Of a stretch of DNA of 64,000 nt, positions 45,813 to 60,800 are shown in pieces. Position 1 is the first letter of the stretch, and each line of letters opens with the position of its first letter. The DNA comes from Hyphodiscus hymeniophilus (lineage: Eukaryota; Ascomycota; Leotiomycetes; Helotiales; Hyphodiscaceae): positions 1,488,001 through 1,552,000 of the forward strand of contig VNKQ01000007.1 in assembly GCA_016508695.1 (NCBI GenBank), written 5' to 3'. The position numbers and the translations under genes are program-made. The notes below the pieces were generated by a model. It searched no databases. It saw nothing but the letters and a program-made list of their open reading frames with translations, and had not been told where the DNA came from.

Positions 45813-47863
45813 TCATTGCTCCAACCATAAACGCATCCATTCCTCATCGACTGCCTTTAGCATTCGCATGTTTTCACTTTTCTTGTCCAGTTTCGCGCCC
45901 AAAGCTTTTCTCCCACTCAAGGCCTGATAGAACTCCAGCAGCTTCAATCTCGAATTGATCGCTATGTCCACCACTTGATATCTGCTACTGTTCTCGAGTG
46001 CATTAACCCAATCTACCAAATCCACGGCTCTAAGTGATCTTGTTTCTCGGGCATCTTGCCCCCTGGAGTGAAGGAGAATCCGAATGTGCGAAGTACTGCT
46101 GAATGATTGGAACGAGCGAAAGTCCATTAAAAATCTTGGGGTTATGCAAATGATGATACGTCGTCGTTGGAGATTCGGATGCAACTCCACAGAGCAGGAG
46201 TTCCATCAGAATTTGAGATATTTTGTCGACGGGCGTCCATGAGACCTCGTTCAGAGAGCCGATAGAAGCAGGAATTATACCGAGATATTTTGAGCTCGCA
46301 ATAATATATTCCAAGAATCAAAACCATGTCAAGATATTAGAAACGGGCACTACTGCGCTTATCGAAGGAAGCCAGTCCTGCGTATTCCAAACCCCTTTCA
46401 AGTCACTCTCTACCGGCCCTGCAGTCTGGCCCACTCCACAGATCGTAGACGAGACTTAGCGTTTCTCTGCTGCGGCATCGAACAGTCGTTCAGCGATCCA
46501 TTTCGGCTCACTGTATCCTTGGTGTGCTTCAGAACTTGGATCCTGCAGCGCCATCTCTCGTACTGATTATTCTGGGTGCTTTCTATTCCAATTCTCGACC
46601 GTGCTAATGGTGGAGGTGAAGATTACTGGAACCGATTTGGAAGATGAAGATGATAATTTGATGAGACTGGCTACGCCGGCGATGTGTGGTCTGAAGGATA
46701 GGAGAGCGAGGTTGAAGTTGATTTGCCATTGATTGTCTATTTCCACCGTTAGTGACCCGAGGTACTTCACATCTAGGTCAATAAAGTAGCTTACGAATGA
46801 TGACTGTTGCTTCTTCTGCTAGGTATTTGTAATCTCTCTTGGATAAGCCAAGTTGGGGTCTGCTCAGGTCGGCTTGTAGAAATGTAGCTTTCATACCCCA
46901 TTCCGAGACTAGCCCACGTCGTGAGTTGGACTCGCTTGCAGACTCTCGGCGCCTGGGCGTCTGTTCAAACAATAAATGTGTTAGATTGCAAGACTTGATG
47001 CCAATGAATCTAGTAGATTTGAGCCAAGAGAGCCAGTGCTCCCGATTAAAATGACGGTGTGACGCTGCTCGTAATTACCTGGTGTTCGTGTTCTTGATTC
47101 TGCCGATATTGGTAATTGAGCTGTATATTTTTCTAACCTTTCGAGCATCATATTCTCCCTCGTTCCGAATGAAGCGTCTATATTCATGGCTACTCCTGTG
47201 CCTATAACCAGGGCTTTCGATGCCCTTGCTAACATCGCTAGCGTGGGGTTTTCGTCAATGACTCGGGTGCTGATGTTGTTTTGCTGAACAGTGGTGTCAG
47301 CCAAAGCCGATTTGATGTGCTCCAAGAGGTCTTCCAATTCTGCGATATGTAGAAATCGCATGGGACGGTAGTCGAGGTATTCCTGTACCGCGTTTGCGGG
47401 TGTGGTAATAGGAACATCGCAAGAAGTCTCGGGAAAGAAGTTCAATTGAACAGCGACGCTATTTTGAGGCGTGGAAGGAACAGCTACATTGAATTAATGA
47501 GTGAATCGTAACTTAGCAAGTCATAAATTCTTAGCTAACCTTGCATCAAACTTTTGGTATCGCAACCAGGAGAATGAAATAACGAAGATCGAATAGTCCA
47601 ATGTAGGCTAAGGTTTGAAACGTTGTACTCTTCCCCAGTACAGCGTCAAGCCACCAAGCCTTTCGGTCTACCGCTCTAGCAAAGTCGCCAAAAGTGACGT
47701 CTGTGGATCCATCTTTCAGGGTCCCAGTCTGGGGGATGCATGCAAACGTTTGCTCTGGAGTGGCATCAGTAATTTCATCGACAGTCACAGAAAACAATAT
47801 CTTCCCGTACGGAACTGTACTAACAGCCATGGTTTTCCGAGCAGTCGCAAGTTGAGATAGCAT
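45813..47863 (-). pseudogene. NRPS-like adenylating reductase (A-T-R) pseudogene, A domain mostly deleted
   Basis: The minus strand starts at 47,863, or at the inner Met at 47,830 (MAVSTVPYGKILFSVTVDEI). About 95 residues of an adenylation-domain N-terminus end in QTLAYIGLFDLRYFILL. The frame then breaks near 47,546, and the next homologous part (47,445-46,981) is already the carrier region (RVIDENPTLAMLARASKALV). The thioester reductase follows: NADPH loop GSTGSLGSNLL (47,020-47,043), LQADLSRPQLGL, INFNLALLSFRPHIAGV, catalytic Tyr-x-x-x-Lys as GYSEPKWIAERL (Tyr at 46,513-46,515, Lys at 46,501-46,503), NEVSWTPVDKISQI, and the C-terminus DEEWMRLWLEQ. A clean 58-nt intron is at 46,737-46,794 (GTAAGC, CACTAAC, ATAG). 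Frameshifts near 46,975, 46,450 and 46,200 and the missing A core (some 400 residues in relatives) make it non-functional. Intact relatives activate and reduce carboxylic acids. Decay is by indels, not RIP. Confidence 0.88.
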
Positions 47864-48844
47864 ACAAGTTGTGGACGAGGTTGATTAATAGTAGGTATGG
47901 TGAATGGATAGGTCGCGGGAACGCTATAGTAGCAGTCAGATTATCCGTTCAGCTGCCACCAGGCGCGCCTTTTTCGGAGCCGGATTAACGATATTCCGGG
48001 GGGGAATCAAAAATCGGGTTATAAACAAATATATAAATAGATTACTTCTACTTAATATAACTTTAATAATAACGCTTTAAATAATATAAGAACACGTTTA
48101 AAATAACCTTACTAATCCTACGGTAAAACGCCCTAAATTACCCTTACTTAATTACGTTAGTTTTACCTTTATACTAATAGAAATCCGTGACTTTAGATAT
48201 ATAATTCAACTACCCGAGACCGTATCTTATAACGACCCTATTTCCCTTTTTAATCTCTATTATTCTCTAGAAATTATAAACGAGATTATTAGGTTTATAA
48301 ACGAGTATTAACTAAAACCTATAGCTAAAGAGAAACGTTATAATCGAGTTAAAGCCTAGTATCTTATATATAAATCCGAGTTATATACTTATATAAGTAT
48401 TTAAATATATATAATACTTTATATAAAAAACGAGATAATTAACTATCAAAATATATTAAATATTACTTTAAGTTATTATATTATAAAGTATATAATACGA
48501 AATCGATTCTAGGTATTATATATATAATTCTAATACTATAATATAAGAGTATCTAAACCTTATAATAAGGTTAAATACTATACTCTTAATCTTAAACTAA
48601 TTACTTAGAAATTAAAAACTAATATTCTATATAAGTTAATATACTTTTTAATTACTTTTAGAGAGTAAATCTTAAAGTTTAAAGTCCTAGTATTAATATA
48701 GCTATTAATAAGATAATAGTCTAATATAAAAGATATAATTCCTATATAACTATTATTCTAAATAAACTAATACTAATAGGATTTAAGGTTTAGGGAATAA
48801 CTTAGTAAGGCTTCTTATTAGTTTAGAATTTTTATACTCCTAAG

Positions 48845-49013
48845 TATAAGGGGCTAGCCCCAGGGGTAAGGCGCTAGTTATACCTATACTTACTAAGGCT
48901 AAGCGGGAGCGCTTCTTTTCTTGCGGACTTAGCTTAGAATATTTCTCTCTCCTTTATTAAACTTACTAAATATTATAATAAAATCTTATATATACGCTAT
49001 TTGCCCCGTAATA
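48845..49013 (+). repeat. 5' LTR of outer Gypsy
   Basis: 169 bp, starting TATAAGGGGCTAGCCCC (TG mutated to TA) and ending CCCCGTAATA. Compare the unmutated solo LTR at 28,136. Confidence 0.9.
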
Positions 49014-52000
49014 TTAAGTTCGATTAAAATAGATTTATAATTACCCGGGAACTTTATATTAAATACCGGGACGTCTCCGTTAAAAAACGAGAGCTTATAA
49101 TAAGAAACGTTAAATACTAAGATATAATATATTCTAAAAGAGATATATTTATAATAGTAATATATAGAAGCTAAGTTAGCTAGAATATAAGACGCCTTAA
49201 ATAACTAAGAAGCTAAAAGATTATAAAGAGACGCCAAATCTAATACTCTAAGAGACGCGTCTTTTATAAGTACCCTAATAAGAAGCTTAATCGAGTCACT
49301 AAAAGTATTATTTCTCTTAAACCCTAATAAAAAACCTTTAGTCCCTAAAAGCTAAAAGCCGCTAATATAAGATAATTAAGTAAAGACCTTTCGAGATTAT
49401 TTCTTAAGACTTAAAAGTTTATATTATATTCGCTTTATAATAAAACTAATACTCTTTATAAATTATTATTAAGATATTATTTATAATACTCTCTTATTAT
49501 ATAAACAAGCCTAAATATAATATTTCTAAGAAAAGGGGAGTCTTATACTTAAAAAGGACTCCGAAGCTTTCTTTATATAGCTTAATAAGGTTTTTACAAA
49601 TAATAACGAGCGTATAAAGGCTTTAAAGCGACTTATTAGTATAAGGTATTCTTTAAGATAGCCTTAATATAAGTATTAGTTAAAATTCGATAAGCTCTTA
49701 CTTAGTTCTAATAAAGAAAGCTAAGATAATAACGCAAAAATTAGTTATTTTTAAAATACGTTTTTAAACTTTACTTAAATATATATAGCCTTTATAACTA
49801 AAACGATAAACTATTATAAGTTCTTTAAAGAAGTAAAACGAATTATAATTAATCTTAAAAAGATAGACTAGTTTAAAACATTTAATAGAAAATAAAGAGA
49901 AAAAAACTAGAACTTTATATTAAAAATAATAATAATTATATATTCGCGCGATTACTTTATAATAATAAGAGTAAACGCGAAGAGAGATATAATAATAGCC
50001 TTAACTTATATAAGTAGTAATTATAAAAAAAGCGCTAAGGGTTATAAAAACCCTAAAGGCAAATAAAAGGCTAAGTAAGTAAAAAAAGTAAAAATTAATA
50101 AGTATTATAAGAAAAGGCTTTATTTCCGTTATAAAGTATTCGGATATTATATTCGAGATTACTTATATGCCTTACTAATATAGCTTACTAAAATTAATAT
50201 AGTTAAAACTAGATTATTATTAAAAGATAATAATAAAACGTTAAAGCCCGGCTCTTTTAAGTTAGAAAAAGAATAACTCTTAGTTAAAGTTAAAAACTAA
50301 AAGTAAATAAAGTATTAATAAAGGAATAAAAGAGGGTTAAAGAAGTTATAAATAAAAACCTTATATATATAAACGTAATTCTTTAAAAAACCTTTAGAAC
50401 TTTTACCCTTATTAATAAAGGTTATTAATATTATATTATAATAAACAAAGCCCTTATAAAAGGCCTTAGCCTTATATATATTAGTTATAAAAGCTATAAA
50501 GTAAAAAGAGCCTTTATAACTATATAAAAGTTAAAAATTATAAGAGTAGTTATACTTTATATAAATATTACTAGATTTAGTTAAATAGTTTATATATATA
50601 TTATATTAAACCTAGTATTCTTAATAATCTTAGAGAATTTATAAAAAATATATAATAAAATTAAGATTATACTTAAAAATAGCGGTTTTATTATAATATA
50701 ATAAGAAAATAAGTATAGGAGGAGTATTATTACTATAATTATAATAATAATAGAGGTTTTATATTAGTAGCTACTATAACTTTAAAGGATATTAAAAAAG
50801 CCTTAAAAACAAAAAAAGAATTTACTTTAAAGTAATTATAAAACAAGTTATTTCTAGAACTTTAAGACTTAACTTTATTATTTTTAAAGCGGGTAATAAA
50901 CAAACTAGCTCTTTATTAGCTAAGTATTAACTATTAGATTAAAGTCTACAAATAATTAAATAGATCTCTAATTACTCTCTTATAAGGCCTACTTTATAAT
51001 ATATCTAAGGACAAATTACTAATATTATATAAATTATTAGACAACTTATAAGAAAAGGGATATATTCAACTAAGTATATTAAAAATAATAACTCTTATAC
51101 TTTTTATATAAAAACTTAAAGGCGGCTTAAGGTTTTACTATAATTATCAAGTACTAAACGCAATTATAAAGCTAGATTAATACTTATTACTATTAATACT
51201 AAAGACCTTACGAAACCTTATAGGTACTAAGTAACTTATAAAGGTCGATATAGTCTTTACCTTTTATAAGATTCGAATAATAATAAGCTATAAATATAAG
51301 ACTATATTTTAAACTAAATTTAGTTCTTTTAAATAATTAATATATTCTTTTAGATTATCAAGGGCTTTAGTAACTTTTTAGTAATATATTAATAGTTTAT
51401 TATAAAAATAGCTTAATAACTTTATCTTAGCTTATATAAATAATATTTTAATTTACTCGAATAGCCTTAAAAAAGATTATATATAAAAGGTATAAACTAT
51501 TCTCTTAAAGTTATAAGAAGAAGGGTTATTTTTAGACTTAGTAAAGAGTAAATTCGCTTAGAAAAAGATAAAATACTTAAGATTTATTATTTATATTAAC
51601 AAAAAAAATATAGGGCTAAATCTAGAAAAAATAAAAGCTATATAAAACTAAAAGTTACTTAAAATATAAAAAGAGGTTTATTACTTTCTCGAATTTTATA
51701 ACTTTTATAAAATATTTATCCCTAACTACTTTAAGTTAACTAGACTATTAATAGCGCTAATTAGTAAAAGAGTATTATTCTCTTAAAGAGAACTAAAAGA
51801 GTTATTATTCTAAGTATTATAAAATAAGTTTTATAGCGCCCTAATACTTATTACTTAAGACCCGACTCTCCTAATATTCTTAAAGACTAATTATAATAGG
51901 TTTATATTAATAAGCGCTTTCTTATAAAAAAAAAAAAAGTCTATTACTTAATAGACTTTTTTGCCTAAAAACTTAATAAAATAAAAATTAATTATAATAT

Positions 52001-54139
52001 TTATAATAAAGAAATACTTATAATAATTACTAGCTTAAAATTATAGAGTCCTAAACTAAAAACTTATAGCTCTTTTATAATTCTTATAGACTATAAAAAC
52101 CTTAAATACTTTATAATAAAAAGACGTTTGTTTAAGTATTAAATTCGATAATATAAGACTATATTCTTATTTTAGTTTACTTTAATATATTATCCGAGAA
52201 TTAAAGCTATTATACTAGATACTTTATTATAAAGAGAATAAGATACGTTAAGTAAAGATAATAAGAAATCGAGATTTTATTAATTCTTATATCTAGACTA
52301 TATATAAAACTAGCTAAAAAGAGTAAAGGAGGCGGGGGTAATAATAGCTATTATATTAGTATAACCTCTATTTATAATATTAGTTTAATTATTAGCTATA
52401 TAATTCGGCTAAGACCCTATCTTAAAATTAATAGAATCTTAAGGTCTTTTTTAAGATAAAGAATTAAACGAGCTATAAGATACGACTATATAAAAAGATA
52501 TAATATATAAGATTATACTTTATATAATTTAAAACAAAGCCTAATCTTTTTTAAGCGAGATTAAAATAAAGATTTAAGTAAGTAATTATAATATTAATAG
52601 TAACGGCCGTTTATATTACTATAGTAAATTATAAGTTCTAGGCGCCCTAATCTTATTAAAAGACAAATATAAAATAATAAAACTTAAAGCTTAATAAAAT
52701 AATATTCTTAAAATAAAGATTATTTAGTTTATTTATAATTCGCTAGTTTATAAATACTTAAGACGAGATTTTATTACTTTTATACTAAGATATAATTTTT
52801 ATTAACTATTATAATTAAGATATATAAGGCAATTCCTTAAGAACTATAATTATTATAAAAGAAATAAAATATAAAGAGAGTATAAATACAAACTCTTTAG
52901 GCTATTATTAGTCCCTAATTAATTCTTTTAGAAAATCTCTATAGATTTTATAACGGACTTATTAAGCTCTTAAAGAAACTATTACCTTTAAGTAATTAAG
53001 GACCGACTAAGTAAGTATATTATATTAGAAGTAATACCTAATATAAAAGCCGAGGAGTATACTAAAAAGTTTATAAAGTACTAAGCGTAATATTATAATA
53101 TATTATATATAATTATAAGTAATAAAAGTATAAATTAAATAAGTACGTTCTAAAAGACTTTTTATCGCTTTATAGGCATATAATAAAGACTTAGTTCTAT
53201 ATATTACTTATAAACTAATAAAGGCCCCAAAAGACTAAACTAAGAGGTATAAGTATACTTATAAAACGTTATTAACTAGGAGTAATTTAATTAAAAGAAA
53301 TAGCTCTTTATTACTTAACTAGTATTAAATAGGCGTTATTATATAGCCCTTAGAATAAGCCCTTTTTTTATAACTTATAAGTATAAGGCGCCGTTTCCCG
53401 TCTTATTAAAGCTAAAGCCCTAAAGTAATATTAGGGTGTCTATAATAAAAAAGGCTATAGTATTTATTAAAAAGATAAAGCAAATTATTAATTTATATTA
53501 GGCAAATATAATAGAATTTATATAAAAGTAAGAGAATAACGCGAATAAGACTAAAATACTAGCCTTAATTTACTATAAAGGTAATAAGGTATTACTAGAC
53601 CTTTATAACTATTAAATAAAACGGCTAAAGAAAAGCCTTAATATTAAGTATATAAAGTATATAATAAATAAAGTATTATCTTTAGTTTCTATTTATTTAT
53701 TTAGAATTCTTAGTAATATTTACTTAGTATTTTATATAAACCTTTTATAACTAGTAAGCTATAACCCTCTCTTAGGATAAAAGTCTAATAATAAATAACT
53801 AGAGTCTAAGTTAATTAAAATATATAAAGAATATATAGTAAAAAAAATCTTATATATTAGAGATAAGGTATAAAAGAGGAGAAAGGTTTAATAAGTACTT
53901 ATAAAATAGTTAAGGTATTATAAATTAATATAAAAACCCTTAGAAAACCTAATAAATACTATTATAATAAATAACTTTAAAATAAAGTATAGAGATATTA
54001 AGACTAATAATAGACTTAGAATAATATAAGAGAAGAAAAAGAAAAGAAAAGGAACGAGAAGTAATTAGAATTATATAAAGTATAAGCGTTAAGGAATAAA
54101 GTTAAGCAAATTAAATTTAGGGAATATAATATTTATTTA

Positions 54140-54170
54140 ATTATAAAAAAAAAAAAAAAAAAACCTAAGA
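54140..54170 (+). repeat. Poly-A run in outer Gypsy
   Basis: About 18 consecutive A residues downstream of the integrase region. The counterpart on the inner copy (near 55,957) is a shorter T run, so it is a variable homopolymer. Confidence 0.7.
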
Positions 54171-54688
54171 GCTTACTAAATTTTATTTAGAGTCTAAAGA
54201 GGGGTTATTACGGCGAAGCCCGAAAACGAATACTAAAGAAATACTATTAGCGCTATATAATAATTAGTAATAAAAAACAAACGGAAAATATTAACTTACG
54301 CCTAGCCCTATTAAGCGACTATATTCGTTATTATAATAGTAACCTCGGAAGTTAAAAGACTAAAAACTAATAGTTAATAAGAGAAAACAAGTAGAATATA
54401 GTTAATATACGTAGAGAAAAGACTAATAGTCTATAAAGGCCTTAAAGCCTTCTAGGCCTTAAAGACCTTTATAAGGTCCTTATAAGTATTGTCGCTAAAA
54501 CTATTATTAACTAACAAAAAATAGCTAAAGACTAATAGAAAACTTATATAATAGCGTTAGTAGTATAAGTTTAAATAATATAAGTAATATAAGCTATTAC
54601 TAGACTATAATATAGTTAGTAATAGTTTTTAAATAAAACCCAATTAGAATTTATAAGTTTTTGTAATTTTTATACTTATAAGTATAAA

Positions 54689-54857
54689 TGTCACGGGGCG
54701 AACGGCGTATACACAAGAGTTCGTTATAGTATTTAGTAAGTTCGATAAAGGAGAGAGAAATATTCTAAGCTAGGTCTACGAGAAAAGAAGCGCTCCCGCC
54801 TAGCCTTAGTAAGCGTAAGTACTACTAGCGCCTTACCCCTAGGGCTAGCCCCTTATA
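54689..54857 (-). repeat. 3' LTR of inner Gypsy (left side)
   Basis: 169 bp, reading TGTCACGGGGCGAACGGCG on the plus strand, with only a few changes from the solo LTR at 28,136. Confidence 0.92.
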
Positions 54858-57800
54858 TTACCCCCCTCCTCCCGCCTATTTACTCTTAGAGTTTGTTAGT
54901 ATAAATATCTTCTTTATATAGTCCTTAATAGCAAATAGTATTCCTTACAAACCTATTTGCCTTTATTACTATTCTCTTAAATCGAGTTTAATAGTAAGGC
55001 TACGTTACTTATCCCGGGTCGAATTTATTGGGTTTTAATCTCCTAAAGACTAAATCTATATACTATTATATAAACCTATTTACCTTTATTGCGATTTCTT
55101 TCTAATTCCGTTACTTATCGCTTCTTATTATTATCGTCGCTTATAAGATAACTACCTCTAACCTTTTTTCTTTGGTTTTCTTCTTCTTTAAATAATAATA
55201 ATAATAGTAAAGTAAGTCGATATTTAGTATAAAGAGCCGAATACTATTTCGCTCTTATATATAATATAGACCTTAGATAATATTAACTAGAATTAAATAT
55301 CTATTATTATCTACTATATTAGCTATACCCTTTCTAGTATCGACTATATCGACTAAGATATAAGTTAAACTCTACTCTTTTTCGCTTAGACACTACTAAC
55401 TTTTGTAATCTAATTGCTTTTATTTTTATATTATTTATACCCGCAAGTATAAAAACTATAAAAACCTATAAGTTTTAATTAAGTTCCGCTCGAAAATAGT
55501 TACTAACCGTATTATAGCCTAGTAATAGCTTATATTACTTATACTATTTAGACCCGTATTACTAATATTATTACGTAGGTTTTCTATTAGTCTCTGGGTA
55601 TTTTCTATTAGCTAATAATAGTTTTAGCGATAACGCTTATAAGGACCTTGTAAAGGTCCTTAAGGCCTAGAAAGCTTTAAGGCCTTTATAAGCTACTAGT
55701 CTCCTCTCTATATATATTAACTATACTCCGCTTGTTTTCTCCCGTTAACTATTAGTTTTTAGTCCCTTAGCTTTTAAGGTTACTATTATAGTAACGAATA
55801 TAGTCGCCTAATAAGGCTAGGTATAAGTTAATGTTTTCCGCTCGTTTTCTATTGCTAACTATTATATAGCGCTAGTAATGTCTCTTTAGCGCTTGTTTTT
55901 GGGCTTTATTATAATAATCCCTAATTTTAACTAAAATTTAGCGGGCTCTTAGGTTTTTTTTTTTTTATAATTAAATAGATATCGTTATACTCCTTAAATA
56001 CAATCCGTTTGACTTTACTCCTTAACGCCCGTACTCTATATAATTTTAATTGCTTTCCGTCTCTTTTCTTTTCTTTTTTTTCTCTTATATTATTCTTAGA
56101 CTATTATTAGTTTTAGCGTCTCTATACTTTATTTCGAAGTCGTTTATTATAATAATATCCGCTAGGTTTTCTAAGGGTTCTTACGTTAGTTTATAATACC
56201 CTAACTATTTTACGAGTACTTATTAAACCTTTCTCCTCTTTTATACCTTATCTCTAGTATATAAGATTTTCTTTATTATATATTCTTTATATATTTTAAT
56301 TGACTCGGGCTTTAACTATTTATTATTAGACTCTTATCCCGGGAGAGGGTTATAACTCGCTAGTTATAAAAAGTCTATATAAAATACCGGGTAAATATTA
56401 CTAGAAATCCTAAATAAACAAATAGAAACTAAAGATAAGACTTTATTTATTATATATTTTATATACTTAATATTAAGGCTTCTCTTTAGCTAATTTATCT
56501 AATAGTTATAAAGGTCTAGCTATACTTTATCGCCTTTATAATAAATTAAAGCTAGTATTCTAATCTTATTCGCGTTATCCTTTTACTTTTATATAAACTT
56601 TACTATACTTACTTAATATAAATTAATAATTTGCTTTATTTTTTTAATAAATACTATAGCCTTTTTTACTACGGGTACCCTAGTATTACTTTAGGGCTCT
56701 AGCTTTAATAAGATAGAAAACGGCGCCTTATACTTATAAGTTATAAAGAAAAGGCTTATTCCGAGGGCCGCGTAATAACGCCCGTTTAACGCTAGTTAAG
56801 TTAAGAAGAGCTATTTCTTCTAATTAAATTGCTCTTAGTTAATAACGTTTTATAAATATACTTATACCTCTTAGTTTAGTCTTTTGGGGCCTTTATTAGT
56901 TTATAAGTAATATACGGAGCTAAGTCTCTATTATACGCTTATAAGGCAATAAAAGGTCTTTTAAAACGTACTTGTCTAGTTCGTTCTTTTATCGCTTATA
57001 ATCGCGTATAATATATTATAGTATTATACTTAATACTTTATAAACTTTTCGGTATACTCCTTAGCTTTTATATTAAGTATTACTTTTAGTATAATATACT
57101 TACTTAGTTAGTCCTTAATTACTTAAAGGTAATAATTTCTTTAAGAGTTTAGTAAGTCTATTATAAAATCTATAGAGATTTCTTAAAAGAATTAGTCGGG
57201 GACTAATAACGGCCTTAAGAGTTTATATTTATATTCTCTCTATACTTTATTTTTTTTATAATAGTCGTAGTTCTTAAGGAATTACCTTATATATCTTAAT
57301 TATAATAGTTAATAAAAACTATATCTTAATATAAAGGTAATAGAATCCCGTCCTAGGTATTTATAAACTAGCGAATTATAAATAAACTAAATAATCTTTA
57401 TTCTAAGGATATTATTTTATTAAGCTTTAGGTTCTATTATTTTATATTCGGCTTTTAACGAGATTAAGGCGCTTAAAACCTATAACTTATTATAATAATA
57501 AAGACGACTATTACTATCGATACTATAATTACTTACTTAAATCTTTATCTTAATCTCGCTTAGGAATAATTAGGCTTTATCTTAAATTATATAGAGTATA
57601 GTCTTATATATTATATCCTTTTCTATAATCGTATCTTATAACTCGTTTAATTCTTTATTTTAAAAAGGACCTTAGGATTCTGTTAATTTTAATATAGGGT
57701 CTTAGTAAAGCTATATAGCTAATAGCTAGACTAATATTATAAATAGAGGTTATACTAATATAATAGCTACTATTACCCTTGCCTTCTCTACTTCTCCCGG

Positions 57801-60800
57801 CTAGTTTTATAAGTAGTCTAGATATAATAACTAACGAAATCTCGATTTCTTATTATCCTTATTTAACGTGTCTTACTCTTTTTGTAATAAGGCATCTAGT
57901 ATAATAGCTTTAGCTCCCGGATAATATACTAAAGTAAACTAAAATAAAGATATAGTCTTATATTATTAAATTTAACGCTTAGACAAATGTCTTTTCGTTT
58001 TAAAGTATTCGAGGTTCTTATAGTTTATAAGAATTATAAAAGAGCTATAGGTTTTTAGTTTAGGACCCTAAAACTTTAAGCTAGTAACTATTACGAGTAT
58101 TTCTTTATTGTAAATATTATAATTAATTTCTACTTTATTAAGTTTTTAGGCAAAAAAGCCTACTAGGCAATAGACTTTATCCTTTTCTTATAAAAGAGTG
58201 CCTACTAATACAAACCTACTATAATTAGTCTTTAAGAATATTAGGAGAGTCGGGTCTTAAATAATAAGTATTAGGGCGCTATAGAACTTGTCTTATAACT
58301 CTTAGAATAACAATTCTTTTAGTTTACTCTAAGAGAATAATACTCTTTTACTAGTTAGTATTATTAGTAGCCCGGTTAACTTAAAATAGTTAAGAATAAA
58401 TATCTTATAAAAGTTATAAAATCTAAGAAAGTAGCAAACCTCTTTTTATATCTTAGGCGACTTTTAGTTTTGTATAGCCTTTACCTTTTCTAAATCTAGC
58501 TTTATACCTTTTCTATTAGTATAAATAATAAATCTTAAGTATTTTATCTTCTTTTAGGCGAATTTACTCTTTACTAAGTCTAAGAATAGCCCTCCTTCTT
58601 ATAACTTTAAGAGAATAGTCTATACCTTCTATATATAGTCTTTTCTAAAACTATTTAAGTAAATTAAAATATTGTTTATATAAGCCGAAATAAAGTTATT
58701 AAGCTATTTCTATAATAAACTATTAATATACTACTAAAAAGTCACTAGAGCCTCTAATAATCTAAAAAGATATATTAGTTATTTAAAAGAACTAAATCTA
58801 GTTCGAAATATAGTCTTATATTTATAACTTATTACTATTCGAATCTTATAAAAGACAAAGACTACGTTAACCTTTATTAGCTACTTAGTATTTATAAGGT
58901 TTTATAAGGTCTCTAATATTAATAGTAATAAGTACTAATCCGGCTTTATAATTACATTTAGCGCTCGATAATCGTAATAAAACCTTAAGCTACTCTTAGG
59001 TTTTTATATAAAAAGTATAAGAGCTACTACTTTTAATATGCTTAGTCGAATATATCCCTTCTCTTATAAGTCGTCTAGTAACTTACGTAATACTAATAAT
59101 TCGTCTTTAAATATATTATAAAGCGGGCCTTATAAAAGAGTAATCGGGGATTTATCTAATTATTTGCGGACTTTAATCTAATAGTCGATACTTAGCTAGT
59201 AGAGAGCTAGTTTATCTATTACTCGCTTTAAAAATAATAGAGTTAAGTCTCGAAGTTCTAGAGGTAACTTGTCTTATAATTACTCTAGAGTAAGTTCTTC
59301 TTTTGTCTTTAAAGCTTTTCTAATAGAGTAAGTTCTTCTTTCGTCTCTAAAGCTTTTCTAATATCCTTTAAAGTTATAGCGACTATCAATATAAAACCTC
59401 TATTATCCTTGCGATTATAGTAATAATGCCTCTCTTATATTTATTTCCTTACTACGCTATAATAGAACCGCCGTTTTTCAAGCGTAGTTCTAATCTTATT
59501 ATATATCTTCTATAGATTTCCTAAGATTATTAAAAATACTAAGTTCGGTATAATATATATATAAACTATCTAGCTAAATCCGGCTATATTTATATAAAGT
59601 GTGACTATTCTTATAATCTTTGACTTTTATATAGTTATAAAGGCTTCTTTTACTTTACGGCTTTTATAACTAATATATATAAGGCTAAGGCCTTTTATAA
59701 GGGCTTTGTTTATAATAGTATAATATTAGTAACCTTTATTAATAAAGGTAAAAGTTCTAAAAGTTTTTTAAAAGATTACATTTATATATATAAGGTTTTT
59801 ATTTATAACTTCTTTAACCCTTTTTTATTCCTTTACTAATACTTTATTTACTCCCGGGTCTTAACTTCGACTAAGAGTTATTCTTTTCCCGACTTAAAAG
59901 AGTTAGGCTTTAATGTTTTATTATTATCTTCTAATAATAGTCTAGTTTCGATTACGTTTATCTTAGTAGGCTATATTACTAAGGCATATAAGCAATCTCA
60001 AACGCAATATCTAAACGCTTTATAATAAAAACAAAGCCTTTTCTTATAGCGCCTATCCCTTTCTATCTCCTTTACTTACTTAGCTTTCTATTTCCCTTTA
60101 GGGTTCTTATAACCCCTAGCGCTTTTTTTATAGTTATTACTTATATAAGTCGGGGCTATTATTATATTTCCCTTTGCGTTTACTCTCGTTATTATAAAGT
60201 AATTATATAAACGCGTAGTTACTATCGTTTTTAATATAGAGTTTTAGTTTTTCTTCTTTTATTTTTTATTAAATACTTTAAACTAGTCTATCTCTTCGAG
60301 ATTAGTTATAATTCGTTTTACCTCCTTAAAGAACTTATAGTAATTTGTTTTTTTAGTTATAAAGGCTATATATATTTAAGTAGGGTTTAAAAACGTATTT
60401 CGAAAGTAACTAATCTTTATATTATTATCTTAGCTCTCTTTATTAAAACTAAGTAAGAGCTTATCGAATTCTAATTAATACTTATATTAAGGCTATCTTA
60501 AAGAGTACTTTATACTAGTAAGTTACTTTAAAGCCTTTATACGCTTGTTACTATTTATAAAAATCTTATCGAGTTACGTAAAAAAAGCTTTAAGATCCTT
60601 TTTAAGTATAAAGCTCCCCTTTTCTTAAAAATATCGTATCCGGGCTTATTCGCGTAATAAAAGAGTATTATAAATAATATCCTAATAATAATTTATAAAG
60701 AGTATCGGTTTTATTATAAAGTAAACGCAATATAAACTTTTAAGTCTTAAGAAATAATCTCGAAAGGTCTTTACTCGACTATTTTATATCGGCGGCTTTT

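Noticed and set aside
46223..47054. Plus-strand ORFs at 46,223-46,459 and 46,839-47,054, and 47,615-47,860
   Set aside because: Antisense to the NRPS-like reductase, where the minus strand has recognisable domain motifs and an intron.
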